DNA of 64,000 nt from Mycobacterium sp. Aquia_216 (GCF_026723865.1 NZ_CP113529.1:2728001-2792000); one strand, 5' to 3'. Counted from the stretch's first letter, positions 1 to 10,059 are shown. A program made the numbers and translations. The notes: generated by a model not told the origin, from the sequence alone.

Positions 1-1398
1 CTGGCCGCGACCGCCCGGATCGACGAGGACAGTGTGGTGGCGCTGTCGGCGGGCCTGGGGCCGGCGGCTCGCTACCGGCGTTGGCTGGCGGCGCTGCGGG
101 GCAAGGCGCGATTGCTGATCGGCACCCGCAGTGCGGTTTTCGCGCCGCTGGACGACCTGGGACTGGTCATGGTCTGGTCGGATGCCGACGACAGCCTGGC
201 CGAGCCCCGGGCTCCCTACCCGCATGCCCGTGAGGTGGCGATGCTGCGCGCGCATCAGGCCCGGTGTGCGGCGCTGATCGGCGGCTACGCCCGCACCGCC
301 GAGGCCCACGCCCTGGTGCGCAGCGGTTGGGCCCACGACATCGTCGCGACGCGGCCCGTGGTGCGGGCCCGCACGCCGCGGGTGGTCGCCCTCGACGACA
401 CCGGCTACGCCGACGAGCGGGACCCGGCGGCACGCTCCGCGCGGATACCGTCCATCGCGCTGCGCGCCGCCCGCTCGTCGCTGCAGTCCGGGGCGCCGGT
501 GCTGGTCCAGGTGCCGCGCCGCGGCTACGTGCCGTCGCTGGCCTGCGGGCGCTGCCGCGCCATCGCTCGCTGCCGGCACTGCACCGGGCCCCTCTCACTA
601 GCCGAGTCGTTGCAAGAGCGCGGACCCGGGGCGGTGTGCCGGTGGTGCGGACGTGCCGAACCGGCGCTGCGCTGCGCCCGGTGCGGGTCGGATGCGGTAC
701 GCGCGGTGGTCGTCGGGGCCCGGCGCACCGCCGAGGAGCTGGGCCGCGCTTTCGCGGGCACACAGGTCATCACCTCGGCGGGTGATGCGATCGTGGCCGA
801 GGTGGCCGCCCACCCGGCCCTGGTGGTCGCCACGCCGGGCGCCGAACCCCGCGCCGACGGCGGGTACGGCGCCGCGCTGCTGCTGGATACCTGGGCACTG
901 TTGGGTCGCCAGGATTTGCGCGCCGCCGAGGACGCGCTGTGGCGCTGGATGACCGCTGCGGCGCTGGTGCGATCCCGCGGCGACGGCGGAGTGGTGACCG
1001 TGATCGCCGACTCGGTCATCCCGACGGTGCAATCGCTGATCCGGTGGGATCCGGTGGGTCACGCCGAGGCTGATCTGGCGGCTCGAAGCGAGGTCGGGCT
1101 GCCGCCCAGCGTGCACATGGCAGCCGTCGACGGCAGCGCCGACGCGGTGGGAGCATTGCTCGACGAGGCCCGGCTGCCCGACGGTGCAGACCTGCTCGGC
1201 CCGGTCGATCTGCCGCCGGGTGTGCGCCGGCCGCCGGGCACCCCCGCCGGTGTGCCGGTGATCAGGATGCTGGTGCGGGTCAGCCGCGAGCAGGGTCTAC
1301 AGCTGGCGGCAAGCCTGCGCCGCGGTGTTGGTGTGCTGAGCGCCCGGCAAACTCACGAACCGGTGCGGGTGCAGATCGACCCCCTGCAAATCGGGTAG
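1..1398 (+). CDS. priA: Primosomal protein N' (PriA), C-terminal part, 5' end outside window
   Basis: The reading frame is open from base 1 and ends in TAG, giving the last 465 residues of PriA, the replication-restart protein that reloads the replisome at stalled forks. Visible are the GTRSAVFAPL segment that precedes helicase motif II and the eight-cysteine zinc region (window residues about 182-228: four CxxC pairs, for example CGRC, CRHC, CRWC and CARC). The motif II position reads SDAD where E. coli has DEEH, and the motif III position (SATPALE) reads GYARTAE. The ATPase is therefore probably inactive, as is known for actinobacterial PriA. The gene corresponds by position and sequence to M. 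tuberculosis Rv1402. The N-terminal DNA-binding domain and Walker A region lie outside the window. Confidence 0.93.
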   Translation: MAATARIDEDSVVALSAGLGPAARYRRWLAALRGKARLLIGTRSAVFAPLDDLGLVMVWSDADDSLAEPRAPYPHAREVAMLRAHQARCAALIGGYARTAEAHALVRSGWAHDIVATRPVVRARTPRVVALDDTGYADERDPAARSARIPSIALRAARSSLQSGAPVLVQVPRRGYVPSLACGRCRAIARCRHCTGPLSLAESLQERGPGAVCRWCGRAEPALRCARCGSDAVRAVVVGARRTAEELGRAFAGTQVITSAGDAIVAEVAAHPALVVATPGAEPRADGGYGAALLLDTWALLGRQDLRAAEDALWRWMTAAALVRSRGDGGVVTVIADSVIPTVQSLIRWDPVGHAEADLAARSEVGLPPSVHMAAVDGSADAVGALLDEARLPDGADLLGPVDLPPGVRRPPGTPAGVPVIRMLVRVSREQGLQLAASLRRGVGVLSARQTHEPVRVQIDPLQIG

Positions 1399-1533
1399 CC
1401 GGCGCATCTGGGTCGGCCGGACAGCAATTTTGCGGTCGGCCGCGCCGGCCCGTCTCCGGCAGCGATAGTATTCATGAGCAATAGTCCCTTTCTGTGATAT
1501 TCGTAGGTTTGGGGGCCCGGTAAGGAGGCCAGG

Positions 1534-2016
1534 ATGGCAACGGAAGACACGCTCGAAGCCAGCGAGTCGCTGGATGCCATCACCGACGCGTTGCTCACCG
1601 CTTCGCGATTGTTGGTCGGCCTGTCGGCTCGGTCAATCGGACAGGTCGACGAGAACATCACCATCGCGCAGTTCCGTACCCTGGTGATCCTGTCCAACCG
1701 GGGCCCGGTCAACCTGGCCACGCTGGCCAGCCTGCTGGGTGTGCAACCCTCGGCTACCGGGCGCATGGTCGATCGCCTCGTCGCCGCCGGGCTGATCGAT
1801 CGCCTGCCGCACCCGACTTCCCGGCGCGAGCTGATCGCCGCCCTGACCAAGCGGGGCCGCGAGGTGGTGCGTCGGGTCACCGCCTACCGGCGCGCGGAAA
1901 TCGCCGCCATCGTGGAAAAGATGCCGGTGGCTGAGCGCCACGGGCTGGTACGTGCCCTGACGGCCTTCACCGCGGCCGGCGGAGAGCCCGACGCCAACCT
2001 GGACCTCGACCTTTAG
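1534..2016 (+). CDS. MarR-family transcriptional regulator (Rv1404-like)
   Basis: This is a 160-residue winged-helix regulator. The recognition helix region is about residues 60-85 (LATLASLLGVQPSATGRMVD) and the wing follows at LPHPTSRRE. The ATG is set by a strong Shine-Dalgarno AAGGAGG at 1522-1528. The gene faces a SAM-dependent methyltransferase whose stop codon is 3 bp away. In M. tuberculosis the equivalent Rv1404 represses the flanking methyltransferase genes and is linked to acid response. That role is inferred here from synteny, and only one of the two methyltransferase genes (Rv1405c-like) is present. Direct ATAGT repeats lie upstream (about 1464-1485), but I cannot show that they are bound. 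Confidence 0.9.
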   Translation: MATEDTLEASESLDAITDALLTASRLLVGLSARSIGQVDENITIAQFRTLVILSNRGPVNLATLASLLGVQPSATGRMVDRLVAAGLIDRLPHPTSRRELIAALTKRGREVVRRVTAYRRAEIAAIVEKMPVAERHGLVRALTAFTAAGGEPDANLDLDL

Positions 2017-2019
2017 GGC

Positions 2020-2838
2020 TCATCGCTTTTCCACCGTGAACAGCAGGTATTCCCAGCGCATGACGCCGTCGGCCAGGTATTCCTCGGCGAGTTCGACGAG
2101 TTGTGCGTCGAGCTCGGCGGCCAGCACCCGATTGTGGCCGATGTTCGCGTAGGCCTCGATCGTCGGGCCGTAGTGATTTTTGAAGTATTCGTGAACGGCT
2201 GTGGCACAGTAGAATCGGTCGACTTCCAACATGCCCCGCACCGTGGTCAAACGACCGATTCGATCCCCCAGCAGCCCGGCGACGTAGCCTTCACGTCCCC
2301 ATAAGGCCGCAGGTGGCACGGCCGGTGAGAGGCTCGGCCGGTACGGCCGGATGGTCGCCAGCATCCGGCCGAAGAAACCCTCCGGGGTCCAGCTGATCAC
2401 GCCGATCTTCCCGCCGGGCCGGCAGACTCGCACCAGCTCCCGGGCCGCCAGCTGATGGTTTGGCGCGAACTGCACGCCGATCGCCGACATCACGACGTCG
2501 AACTCGCCGTCGGCGAACGGCAGCGCGTGCGCGTTGGCTTCCCGGTAGTCCAGCGTCACTCCCTGCGCCGCGGCGCGCGCCCGCGACCGTGCCAGCAGCT
2601 CCGGGGTGAGGTCCGTGGAGACCACGGTGGCGCCCGTCTGCGCGGCGGGAAGCGAGATATTGCCCGAGCCGGCGGCCACGTCGAGTACTCGAGTCCCGCG
2701 TCGAATACCGGTGGCGGAAACCAGGATTGGTCCTAGCGGGGCCATTACTTCCTCGGCCATCAGTGCATAGTCGCCCAGCGCCCACATCGCCCGATGGCTG
2801 GCCGCAAGGTCCTCGGGGATGGATACGTCGAGAGTCAT
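2020..2838 (-). CDS. SAM-dependent methyltransferase (Rv1405c-like)
   Basis: This is a 272-residue class I methyltransferase. Motif I is VLDVAAGSGN, followed by an acidic strand-2 end, the ANAHALPFADGEFDVV segment and the post-motif RVCRPGGKIGVISWTP. The arrangement resembles the UbiE/phthiotriol methyltransferase group. The substrate cannot be read from sequence. The ATG at 2838 has a clear AGGAGG at 2843-2848 (complement). About 65-85 bp upstream is a near-perfect palindrome, the likely operator for the adjacent MarR protein. Its stop lies 3 bp from that of the MarR gene, so the two are tail to tail. Confidence 0.88.
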   Translation of the reverse strand: MTLDVSIPEDLAASHRAMWALGDYALMAEEVMAPLGPILVSATGIRRGTRVLDVAAGSGNISLPAAQTGATVVSTDLTPELLARSRARAAAQGVTLDYREANAHALPFADGEFDVVMSAIGVQFAPNHQLAARELVRVCRPGGKIGVISWTPEGFFGRMLATIRPYRPSLSPAVPPAALWGREGYVAGLLGDRIGRLTTVRGMLEVDRFYCATAVHEYFKNHYGPTIEAYANIGHNRVLAAELDAQLVELAEEYLADGVMRWEYLLFTVEKR

Positions 2839-2903
2839 CAGTCCTCCTGGGTAGTAGGAAGAGGCTGCGTACTCGACCTCGTCGTCGCCGGCAGTCTCCG
2901 AAA

Positions 2904-2924
2904 TACTATCTTCTAGAAATAGTA
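2904..2924. promoter_or_regulatory. Palindromic operator candidate for the MarR regulator
   Basis: TACTAT and ATAGTA flank a perfect TTCTAGAA core, with one extra base on the left side. The element is AT-rich in a GC-rich neighbourhood and lies upstream of the methyltransferase gene (minus strand), in the right place to overlap its promoter. MarR proteins bind such palindromes of about 16-22 bp as dimers. Assignment to the neighbouring regulator is inference. Confidence 0.55.
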
Positions 2925-2990
2925 GCCATAGGCAACTATACGCTGGCCGGCCGAAACCACTCGCGCCGTCGAGCCGGATCCGGTGCTTCT

Positions 2991-2996
2991 TAGACT
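2991..2996 (+). promoter_or_regulatory. -10 element of fmt, leaderless type
   Basis: TAGACT is followed by 6 bp and then the GTG start of fmt. That spacing puts the transcription start at the start codon. There is no Shine-Dalgarno sequence before the GTG. Confidence 0.5.
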
Positions 2997-3002
2997 GTCC
3001 CG

Positions 3003-3935
3003 GTGCGTCTCGTCTTCGCCGGCACCCCCGAACCAGCGCTGCCCGCGTTGCGTCGCCTCATCGACTCGCCTGCTCACGAGGTGGTGGCCGTGCTGACCCG
3101 GCCCGATGCCGCCGCCGGGCGGCGGGGTAAGCCGGAACCGTCACCGGTGGCGCGCGAGGCACTCGACCGCGGCATTCCGTTGTTGCGGCCCTCGCGGCCG
3201 AACTCGGCGGAATTCGTCGCCGAACTGTCGGAGTTCGCGCCGGACTGCTGCCCGGTGGTGGCCTACGGCGCGCTGCTGCGCGACGGCCTGCTCGCGGTGC
3301 CCTCGCGCGGCTGGGTCAATCTGCACTTCTCGCTGTTGCCGGCCTGGCGCGGCGCGGCGCCCGTACAGGCCGCCATCGCCGCGGGGGACACCATCACCGG
3401 AGCGACGACGTTCCAGATCGAACCCAGCCTGGACTCCGGACCGGTCTACGGCGTCGTGACCGAGACAATCCAGTCGACCGATACGGCGGGTGATCTGCTT
3501 GAGCGACTGGCGATTTCGGGTGCGGCGCTGCTGTCGGCCACACTGGACGGCATTGCCGACGGGACACTGACGCCACGACCGCAATCGTCCGACGGGGTCA
3601 GCATCGCGCCGAAGATCACCGTTGAGGAGGCCCGGGTGCGCTGGGACTTGCCGGCAGCGGTGGTGGAGCGCCGTATCCGCGCCGTCACACCCAACCCGGG
3701 GGCCTGGACGATGGTCGACGACCTGCGGGTCAAGCTGGGGCCGGTGCAGATCGATGCGGATGCTCCAGAGTTGTTGCTGCCCGGCGTAATTCAAGTGGAC
3801 CGCAAAAGCGTGCGGATCGGTACCGGATCGGAACCGGTGCGGCTGGGCCAGATTCAGCCACCCGGCAAGAAACTCATGAACGCCGTCGACTGGGCACGCG
3901 GCGCGCGGCTCGACGCCGGCGCGCGGGCATCATGA
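3003..3935 (+). CDS. fmt: Methionyl-tRNA formyltransferase
   Basis: This 310-residue enzyme formylates initiator Met-tRNA using 10-formyl-tetrahydrofolate in the cytoplasm. The N-terminal formyltransferase domain opens with [17 protein letters not shown] and carries the signature [20 protein letters not shown]. That includes the catalytic Asn and His, with the third catalytic residue in [11 protein letters not shown]. The C-terminal domain (from about residue 205) binds tRNA. The length is normal for the family. The GTG start fits the TAGACT -10 six bases upstream. The stop overlaps the ATG of rsmB by four bases, so the two are translationally coupled. M. tuberculosis equivalent: Rv1406. Confidence 0.96.
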   Translation: MRLVFAGTPEPALPALRRLIDSPAHEVVAVLTRPDAAAGRRGKPEPSPVAREALDRGIPLLRPSRPNSAEFVAELSEFAPDCCPVVAYGALLRDGLLAVPSRGWVNLHFSLLPAWRGAAPVQAAIAAGDTITGATTFQIEPSLDSGPVYGVVTETIQSTDTAGDLLERLAISGAALLSATLDGIADGTLTPRPQSSDGVSIAPKITVEEARVRWDLPAAVVERRIRAVTPNPGAWTMVDDLRVKLGPVQIDADAPELLLPGVIQVDRKSVRIGTGSEPVRLGQIQPPGKKLMNAVDWARGARLDAGARAS

Positions 3936-5314
3936 GCCCGAATCAGCGCCGGTCTGCCCCGCCAAGGCGGCGTAAGCCGTTGGATCCGGCCCGGGCCGCC
4001 ACCTTCCAGGTGCTCCGGGCCGTCAGCGAACGCGATGCGTACGCGAACCTGGCCCTGCCCGCGCTGCTGCGCGACCGCGGCATCAGCGGACGCGACGCGG
4101 CGTTCGCCACCGAGCTGACCTACGGCACCTGCCGTACCCGCGGCCTGCTGGACGCGGTCATCGGCGCGGCCGCCGGACGGCCGCCGGAGGCGATCGACCC
4201 GGTGCTGCTCGATCTGCTGCGGATGGGCACCTACCAACTGCTGCGCACCAGGGTCGACGCGCATGCCGCGGTGTCGACCACCGTCGAACAGGCGGGGGTC
4301 GAATTCGATTCGGCGCGAGCTGGTTTCGTCAACGGCGTGCTGCGGACCATCGCCGGGCGAGACGAGAAGTCCTGGGTGGACGAACTGGCTCCCGACCCGG
4401 CGCGGGATCCGATCGGGCACGCCGCTTTCGTGCACGCCCATCCACGCTGGGTCGCCCAGGCCTTCGCCGACGCGCTGGGCGCGGACGCCGGTGAACTCGG
4501 CGCGGCGCTGGCCGGCGATGACGAACGGCCCCAGGTGCACCTGGCCGCTCGCCCGGGCGTGCTGAGCGCGGGGGAGTTGGCCGAGGCGGTCGGAGGCACC
4601 CTCGGCCGCTACTCGCCGTATGCGGTGTACCTGCCGGGTGGGGACCCCGGACAGCTGGCGGCGGTGCGCGAGGCCCGGGCCCTGGTGCAGGACGAGGGCA
4701 GCCAATTGGTGGCCCGCGCGCTGACGCTGGCGCCGGTCGACGACGACACCGGACGCTGGCTCGACCTGTGTGCCGGTCCGGGCGGCAAGACGGCGCTGCT
4801 GGCGGCGCTGGGCGTCGAGCGTGGTGCGCGGGTCACCGCGGTCGAGCCGTCGCCGGGTCGCGCGGACCTGGTCGCCGAGAACACCCGCGGTCTGGACGTC
4901 GACGTGCGCCGCGTCGACGGGCGCCAGAGCGATCTCGAGCCGGGTTTCGACCGGGTGCTCGTCGACGTGCCCTGCACCGGGTTGGGTGCCTTGCGGCGCC
5001 GGCCCGAGGCGCGTTGGCGCCGTCAGCCGTCCGATGTGCCGGCGCTGGCCAAGTTGCAACGCGAGCTGCTGGCCGCCGCGATCGCGCTGACCCGCCCCGG
5101 CGGCGTGGTGCTCTATTCGACCTGCTCGCCGCATCTGGCCGAAACGGTGGGGGTGGTGGCCGACGCGCTGCGCCGTCATCCGGTGCGGGCGTTGGATACC
5201 CGGCCACTGTTCGAGCCCGCGGAGCCGGGCGAGGGGCCCTATACGCAGCTGTGGCCGCACCGGCACGGCACCGATGCCATGTTCGCGGCCGCGCTGGTCC
5301 GCGTAGCGGAGTAG
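3932..5314 (+). CDS. rsmB: 16S rRNA (cytosine-967-C5) methyltransferase RsmB/Fmu
   Basis: This is a 460-residue protein. The first 25 residues are basic and probably disordered. A NusB-like RNA-binding domain follows (about residues 25-160), then a Rossmann methyltransferase domain with the SAM motif [14 protein letters not shown]. It has both cysteines of the m5C enzymes: PC in [18 protein letters not shown] (Cys348) and TC in YSTCSP (Cys398, the expected nucleophile). It methylates 16S rRNA during ribosome assembly. The start overlaps fmt by ATGA, a pairing common in bacteria. M. tuberculosis equivalent: Rv1407. Confidence 0.95.
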   Translation: MSPNQRRSAPPRRRKPLDPARAATFQVLRAVSERDAYANLALPALLRDRGISGRDAAFATELTYGTCRTRGLLDAVIGAAAGRPPEAIDPVLLDLLRMGTYQLLRTRVDAHAAVSTTVEQAGVEFDSARAGFVNGVLRTIAGRDEKSWVDELAPDPARDPIGHAAFVHAHPRWVAQAFADALGADAGELGAALAGDDERPQVHLAARPGVLSAGELAEAVGGTLGRYSPYAVYLPGGDPGQLAAVREARALVQDEGSQLVARALTLAPVDDDTGRWLDLCAGPGGKTALLAALGVERGARVTAVEPSPGRADLVAENTRGLDVDVRRVDGRQSDLEPGFDRVLVDVPCTGLGALRRRPEARWRRQPSDVPALAKLQRELLAAAIALTRPGGVVLYSTCSPHLAETVGVVADALRRHPVRALDTRPLFEPAEPGEGPYTQLWPHRHGTDAMFAAALVRVAE

Positions 5315-5340
5315 CGGGAGCGAGTGACTGCCGGGCTCAG

Positions 5341-5346
5341 TAATGT
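5341..5346 (+). promoter_or_regulatory. -10 element of rpe, leaderless type
   Basis: TAATGT is followed by 7 bp and then the ATG at 5354. This supports the internal ATG over the in-frame GTG at 5324 and gives rpe its own promoter downstream of rsmB. Confidence 0.5.
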
Positions 5347-5353
5347 GGCACAC

Positions 5354-6043
5354 ATGGCCGGCAGCAGCGGTGGACCCCTGATAGCTCCGTCGATCCTGGC
5401 CGCCGATTTCGCCCGGCTCGCCGACGAGGCGGCCGCCGTCACGGGTGCCGACTGGCTGCACGTCGACGTGATGGACGGCCACTTCGTGCCCAACCTGACG
5501 ATCGGCCTGCCGGTGGTGGAGAGCTTGCTGGCCGCCACCCGGATTCCGATGGATTGCCACTTGATGATCGACAATCCGGACCGGTGGGCTCCGCCGTACG
5601 CCGAGGCGGGCGCCTACAACGTCACCTTTCACGCCGAGGCCACCGAGAACCCGATCGGGGTGGCCCGCGATATCCGGGCCGCGGGTGCCAAGGCCGGGAT
5701 CAGCGTCAAGCCGGGGACCCCGCTGGAGCCCTACCTGGAGATCCTGCCCCAGTTCGACACCCTGCTCATCATGTCCGTCGAGCCCGGCTTCGGTGGCCAG
5801 AGCTTCATCCCCGAAGTGCTGAGCAAGGTCCGCACCGTGCGGAAGATGGTTGACGCGGGGGAGTTGACGATTCTGGTCGAAATCGACGGCGGCATCAACG
5901 CGGACACGATCGAGGAGGCCGCCGAGGCCGGGGTCGACTGCTTCGTCGCCGGTTCCGCGGTCTATGGCGCGCAGGACCCCCAGGCTGCGGTCGCGGCGCT
6001 GCGACGCCAGGCCGGTGCCGCGTCGCCGCATCTACGCCGGTGA
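5354..6043 (+). CDS. rpe: Ribulose-phosphate 3-epimerase
   Basis: This TIM-barrel enzyme interconverts ribulose 5-phosphate and xylulose 5-phosphate in the pentose phosphate pathway. Family signatures are [13 protein letters not shown] at the N-terminus, the metal-binding [13 protein letters not shown], the [12 protein letters not shown] loop and the phosphate-binding end ([13 protein letters not shown]). From the ATG at 5354 the protein has 229 residues, typical of the family. A longer in-frame start (GTG at 5324) would add ten residues that do not belong to the fold. The stop overlaps the GTG of ribD by four bases. M. tuberculosis equivalent: Rv1408. Confidence 0.95.
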   Translation: MAGSSGGPLIAPSILAADFARLADEAAAVTGADWLHVDVMDGHFVPNLTIGLPVVESLLAATRIPMDCHLMIDNPDRWAPPYAEAGAYNVTFHAEATENPIGVARDIRAAGAKAGISVKPGTPLEPYLEILPQFDTLLIMSVEPGFGGQSFIPEVLSKVRTVRKMVDAGELTILVEIDGGINADTIEEAAEAGVDCFVAGSAVYGAQDPQAAVAALRRQAGAASPHLRR

Positions 6044-7065
6044 GCGGTCGGCCTGTCGAGAGCCTCGACGCCGCAATGCGGTTGGCTGTCGAACAGTCTT
6101 GTCTGGTCAAGGGCGGCACCTATCCGAATCCGCCGGTCGGGGCGGTGATCCTGGACGCCGGCGGCCAGGTGGTCGGCGTCGGCGCCACGGAGCCGGCCGG
6201 TGGCGACCACGCCGAGGTGCTGGCGCTGCGCCGGGCCGGCGGCCTGGCGGCCGGTGGCACCGCGGTGGTCACGCTGGAGCCGTGTAACCACTACGGCAAG
6301 ACTCCGCCGTGTGTGAACGCGCTGATCGACGCGGGCGTGCGGACGGTCGTCTATGCCGTCACCGATCCGAACGAGGTCGCGGCCGGCGGGGCGGCCCGGT
6401 TGGCGGAAGCGGGCGTGGAAGTGAAGTCCGGCGTGCTGGCCGCGGAGGTCGCCGGCGGGCCGCTGCGCGAGTGGCTGCACAAGCAGCGCACCGGGTTGCC
6501 GCATGTGACCTGGAAATACGCCAGCAGTCTCGACGGTCGCAGCGCCGCCGCCGACGGCACCAGCCGGTGGATCTCCAGCGAGGCGGCCCGCCTGGACCTG
6601 CATCGTCGCCGCGCCGCGGCCGACGCGATCATCGTCGGGACCGGCACCGTGCTGACCGACGATCCGGCGCTGACCGCCCGGCTGCCCGACGGTTCGCTGG
6701 CGGCGAAGCAACCGCTGCGCGTCGTGGTCGGCATGCGCGAAATACATTCCGAGGCAAAGGTTCTCAACGACGATTCGCGCACCATGGTGATTCGCACCCG
6801 CGACCCCATGGAGGTACTCAAGGCGCTTTCGGACCGCACCGATGTGCTGCTGGAGGGCGGCCCCACCCTGGCCAGTGCCTTCCTGCGGGAAGCGGCGATC
6901 GACCGGATCCTGACCTACGTCGCGCCGGTCCTGCTGGGCGGACCCGTCACCGCCGTCGGCGACGTGGGCGTGCCCACCATCACCCGGGCGTTGCGGTGGC
7001 GGTTCGACGGCGCCGACCGGATCGGCCCGGATCTACTGCTCAGCCTGGTGCCGCAGAGCGGTTAG
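6040..7065 (+). CDS. ribD: Bifunctional riboflavin deaminase/reductase RibD (RibG)
   Basis: This 341-residue enzyme catalyses the second and third steps of riboflavin synthesis. The N-terminal deaminase domain has the zinc site HAE (His57, Glu59) and [11 protein letters not shown] (Cys82, Cys91). The C-terminal NADPH-dependent reductase domain starts near residue 150 ([10 protein letters not shown]) and includes [14 protein letters not shown] and [12 protein letters not shown]. The gene is coupled to rpe (GTGA overlap), while the other riboflavin genes lie 2.4 kb downstream beyond the P55-lprG pair. The stop codon overlaps that of the convergent P55 gene. M. tuberculosis equivalent: Rv1409. 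Confidence 0.95.
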   Translation: MSGRPVESLDAAMRLAVEQSCLVKGGTYPNPPVGAVILDAGGQVVGVGATEPAGGDHAEVLALRRAGGLAAGGTAVVTLEPCNHYGKTPPCVNALIDAGVRTVVYAVTDPNEVAAGGAARLAEAGVEVKSGVLAAEVAGGPLREWLHKQRTGLPHVTWKYASSLDGRSAAADGTSRWISSEAARLDLHRRRAAADAIIVGTGTVLTDDPALTARLPDGSLAAKQPLRVVVGMREIHSEAKVLNDDSRTMVIRTRDPMEVLKALSDRTDVLLEGGPTLASAFLREAAIDRILTYVAPVLLGGPVTAVGDVGVPTITRALRWRFDGADRIGPDLLLSLVPQSG

Positions 7066-8615
7066 CGCTCGCCCGCCGCGACGGTTTCCTGCTCGGCGAC
7101 TTCCGGCTCCTCGGCGTGTTGCTTACGGCCGCCCAGAAGCAGGCCCAGCAGCGCGCCCACCACACAGATGACGACGGTGGCCGCGAAGATGTCGCCGTAC
7201 ATCAGGGCGAAGGCCTTCAGGTACAGGGTGGCCTGGGCGGCGATGCGTTCCAGTAGCGTCGCGTCGGCCGGGATCTTCGCCGACAGCCCGGCGATGATCT
7301 GGTTGAACCGGTACAACCCCCAAGCGCTCAGCGCCGCGACGCCGATCAGCATGCCCGTCATCCGGGCTACCACCACCGCCGCGGAGGCGATACCGTGCTG
7401 GGCCGACGGAACCACCCGCAGGGCGGCCGAGGTCAGCGGCCCGATCACCAGGCCGAGTCCCAGACCGGCCACCAGCAGGTCGGTGTGGACCAGCGGCAGG
7501 CTGACCCCGAAGACGTCGTGGTGTTGGGTCATCACGTCCATGCGCCAGTAGTGGATCAGCCAGTAGCCGTACGCCGCGATCAGCAGCCCGATAAAGGTCA
7601 TCGCGCGGTCGCCGATCCGGGTCGCGATGAAACCACCCAGCACCGCTCCGATCGGCAGCGCGATCAGGAACCACAGCAACAAGCCGGCGGCCTGCGTCTG
7701 GCTCATCTGCAGCACGCCCTGGCCGAACAGCTCCACGTTGACCAGGGTCACCATCAGCGCCGCGCCGGCGGCGACCGATGCGCCCAGCGCGGCCAGAAAC
7801 GGCCGGAAGTGCACCCCGGCGGGTTCGATGAGCCGAGTGCGGGAGAAGCGCTCCCAGAGCACGAACAGCACCGCGACCACGACCGCCCCGATCACCAGCG
7901 GCAATCCGTAGCTGGGCAATATCGTCTTACCGTCGGGCTGGGGGTTGTACAGCCCGATGACCGCCAGGCCCAGCGCGATGGCCAGCAGGAGACCTCCGAC
8001 GACGTCGACCTTTTCGGGCTCCTCCACGCGCTGGTGCGAGGGCAGGCTGAACTGGATCATCACCATGGCGACCAAGGTCAGCGGGACGTTGATCCAGAAC
8101 ACGTAGCGCCAGTCGTGGAACAGCCAGACGATGAAGATCCCGTACAGCGGGCCGAGCACGCTGCCCAGCTCCTGCGCGGCACCGATTCCGCCCAGTACGC
8201 TGGCGCGGTTGCGCTGTGCCCACAAATCGGCGCCCAGGGCCAGCGTGACCGGCAACAGCGCGCCGCTGGCAATGCCCTGGATGGTGCGGCCGGCGATCAG
8301 CAGGTGGAAATCGCCCCAATGCCCGGCCAGCGCGGTGACCACCGAGCCGACGATGAACAGCGACAGACTGATCTGCAGCACCAGCTTGCGGCCGAACCGA
8401 TCGGAAGCCCGGCCCAGCAGCGGCATCGCTGCGATGTAGCCCAGCAGGTACATCGTGATGATCCAGGTGATGCGCTGCAGCTGGTTGATCGGGATATGAA
8501 CGTCGCTCATGATGTCGCGCATGATCGTGACGACGACATAGGCGTCCAGGGCGCCCAGCAGTACGGCGAGACTGCCCGCGCTGATCGCGATTCCGCGTCC
8601 GGCTCGCATGCTCAT
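7062..8615 (-). CDS. Major facilitator efflux pump P55 (Rv1410c-like)
   Basis: This 517-residue inner-membrane protein has about 14 predicted helices (DHA2-type MFS). Motif [13 protein letters not shown], lies in the loop after helix 2. In M. tuberculosis P55 works with the lipoprotein LprG to export triacylglycerol-type lipids and contributes to drug tolerance. The start is the ATG at 8615, which overlaps the lprG TGA by one base (TGATG). A much longer open frame upstream is a GC-rich extension that reads antisense through lprG. The C-terminus is charged and cytoplasmic. Operon order lprG-P55 is conserved in mycobacteria. Confidence 0.95.
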   Translation of the reverse strand: MSMRAGRGIAISAGSLAVLLGALDAYVVVTIMRDIMSDVHIPINQLQRITWIITMYLLGYIAAMPLLGRASDRFGRKLVLQISLSLFIVGSVVTALAGHWGDFHLLIAGRTIQGIASGALLPVTLALGADLWAQRNRASVLGGIGAAQELGSVLGPLYGIFIVWLFHDWRYVFWINVPLTLVAMVMIQFSLPSHQRVEEPEKVDVVGGLLLAIALGLAVIGLYNPQPDGKTILPSYGLPLVIGAVVVAVLFVLWERFSRTRLIEPAGVHFRPFLAALGASVAAGAALMVTLVNVELFGQGVLQMSQTQAAGLLLWFLIALPIGAVLGGFIATRIGDRAMTFIGLLIAAYGYWLIHYWRMDVMTQHHDVFGVSLPLVHTDLLVAGLGLGLVIGPLTSAALRVVPSAQHGIASAAVVVARMTGMLIGVAALSAWGLYRFNQIIAGLSAKIPADATLLERIAAQATLYLKAFALMYGDIFAATVVICVVGALLGLLLGGRKQHAEEPEVAEQETVAAGER

Positions 8616-9319
8616 CAGCTCACCGGGGGCTTGGTCACGGTGACCGGCTTGCCCCAGTCCGACAGCGTCACCTGGACGGAATTGCCCTGGCTCTTCTCCA
8701 GGTTGGCCTGGACCAGCTGGTGATCGCCGCTCTCCTGAATCCACACGGTCGCCGGCACGGGCTGCGACGCGGCGAGGCTGGGGATGATTTTGTTCACCGC
8801 ATCCGGGGTGACATTCCCGCTGATCTTGATGGTGGTCTGGCCGTTGATCGTTTCGCGGCCCTCGGCCTTGGCGTTGGTGAAGTTCGCCAGCACGTTGCCC
8901 AGGCCGGCGTCCGGGCTCAGCAGCACCGAGACGTCGTAGACGTCGGCGGCCTTGCCGAAGTCGCTCCACTTGTTGGGGGTGAGCGTGGCGTACAACACCG
9001 AGTCGTAGACCACGAAGTTGGCGTCGATGTCGGAGCCGGCCATGGACAGCTGGGCGTTGCCCGACGCGGCGGTGTTCGGGGTGGTGGTCAGGTCGCCGGT
9101 CAGCTGCTTGATCGGCAGGCCGGGAATCTTGCCCTGCGTCGACAGCACCAGGTGCACGCTCTTGAGGTTCTTGGTGACGTCGGCGGATTGCTTGACCAGT
9201 GTCGTGGCGTCGGGCAAGGGGCCGCCGCTGTTCTTCGACCCCGACGAGCAACCGGCGATCAGGACGGTGGCGAGGGTCAGGGAAGCGAGGACGGCCGTTA
9301 GACGGCGGCGTGTCTGCAT
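8615..9319 (-). CDS. lprG: Lipoprotein LprG
   Basis: This 234-residue lipoprotein starts [11 protein letters not shown] and has the lipobox LIAGC (Cys24), so it should be lipidated and anchored to the outer face of the membrane. The LppX/LprG fold carries triacylated glycolipids (lipoarabinomannan, PIMs, TAG) towards the envelope. Conserved segments include [38 protein letters not shown] and [17 protein letters not shown] chose the ATG at 9319 because TACGAT ends 7 bp before it. An in-frame ATG at 9328 would overlap that promoter. It is cotranscribed with P55. M. tuberculosis equivalent: Rv1411c. Confidence 0.93.
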   Translation of the reverse strand: MQTRRRLTAVLASLTLATVLIAGCSSGSKNSGGPLPDATTLVKQSADVTKNLKSVHLVLSTQGKIPGLPIKQLTGDLTTTPNTAASGNAQLSMAGSDIDANFVVYDSVLYATLTPNKWSDFGKAADVYDVSVLLSPDAGLGNVLANFTNAKAEGRETINGQTTIKISGNVTPDAVNKIIPSLAASQPVPATVWIQESGDHQLVQANLEKSQGNSVQVTLSDWGKPVTVTKPPVS

Positions 9320-9326
9320 AACGTGC

Positions 9327-9332
9327 ATCGTA
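9327..9332 (-). promoter_or_regulatory. -10 element of lprG-P55, leaderless type
   Basis: On the minus strand TACGAT is followed by 7 bp and then the ATG at 9319, predicting a leaderless mRNA for the lprG-P55 operon. Confidence 0.45.
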
Positions 9333-9438
9333 GTGGGTCTCGATGACCGGGCCTTGGGACGTGGGGTCGGGTGAGCCCCGCGACGAGGGCGTTCCGCGCG
9401 TCGGTCGTGGTCGCTCACCAGGCAAAGCACCGGCGAAT

Positions 9439-9444
9439 TAGCCT
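9439..9444 (+). promoter_or_regulatory. -10 element of ribC, leaderless type
   Basis: TAGCCT is followed by 6 bp and then the ATG at 9451. With this spacing there is no room for an FMN riboswitch in the mRNA, and I see no RFN-element consensus in the 130 bp upstream. Confidence 0.5.
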
Positions 9445-9450
9445 GGTGGA

Positions 9451-10059
9451 ATGTTCACCGGAATTGTCGAGGAACTCGGAGAGATCACCGGTCGGGACGT
9501 CCTCACCGATGCCGCCCGCCTGACCATCCGCGGACCCGTCGTCACCGCCGACGCCGGCCACGGCGATTCGATCGCCGTCAACGGTGTCTGCCTGACGGTG
9601 GCCGAGCTGCTGGCCGACGGCCAATTCACCGCCGACGTGATGGCCGAAACGCTGGACCGGTCCAACCTGGGCGGGTTGCAGGTCGGCAAACGGGTCAACC
9701 TGGAGCGTGCCGCCGCGGTCAACAGCCGGCTCGGTGGCCACATCGTGCAGGGGCACGTCGACGGCACCGGGCAGGTGGTGGCCCGCACGCCCTCCGAACA
9801 CTGGGAAGTGGTGCGCATCGAGATCCCCGCGGCGGTCGCTCGCTATGTGGTGGAGAAGGGGTCGATCACCGTCGACGGTATTTCGTTGACGGTCTCCGGC
9901 CTTGGCGCCCAGCCGCGGGATTGGTTCGAGGTGTCCCTGATCCCGACCACCCGGGAACTGACCACCCTTGGTCATGCTCCGGTCGGCACCCAGGTGAACC
10001 TCGAAGTCGATGTGATTGCGAAATATGTCGAGCGGCTGATGGCCGCGAGAAATCCATGA
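9451..10059 (+). CDS. ribC: Riboflavin synthase alpha chain
   Basis: This is a 202-residue enzyme that dismutates two 6,7-dimethyl-8-ribityllumazine molecules into riboflavin. It consists of two lumazine-binding half repeats. The first opens with the signature [12 protein letters not shown], and the second starts near residue 98 with [12 protein letters not shown]. Each half has its own [15 protein letters not shown] ([13 protein letters not shown]) segment. The size is normal for a homotrimer. The stop overlaps the next small gene by ATGA. M. tuberculosis equivalent: Rv1412. The gene is sometimes named ribE in other bacteria. Confidence 0.95.
   Translation: MFTGIVEELGEITGRDVLTDAARLTIRGPVVTADAGHGDSIAVNGVCLTVAELLADGQFTADVMAETLDRSNLGGLQVGKRVNLERAAAVNSRLGGHIVQGHVDGTGQVVARTPSEHWEVVRIEIPAAVARYVVEKGSITVDGISLTVSGLGAQPRDWFEVSLIPTTRELTTLGHAPVGTQVNLEVDVIAKYVERLMAARNP

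Noticed and set aside
1438..1450. GGCCG-CGC-CGGCC hairpin after priA as a terminator
   Set aside because: Only five GC pairs with a three-base loop and no T tract; such short palindromes are frequent by chance at this GC content.
3854..6031. Minus-strand open frame of 725 codons antisense to rsmB and rpe
   Set aside because: Gly/Arg/His/Gln-rich composition typical of the complement of GC-rich coding sequence; no ribosome binding site, and both sense genes are certain.
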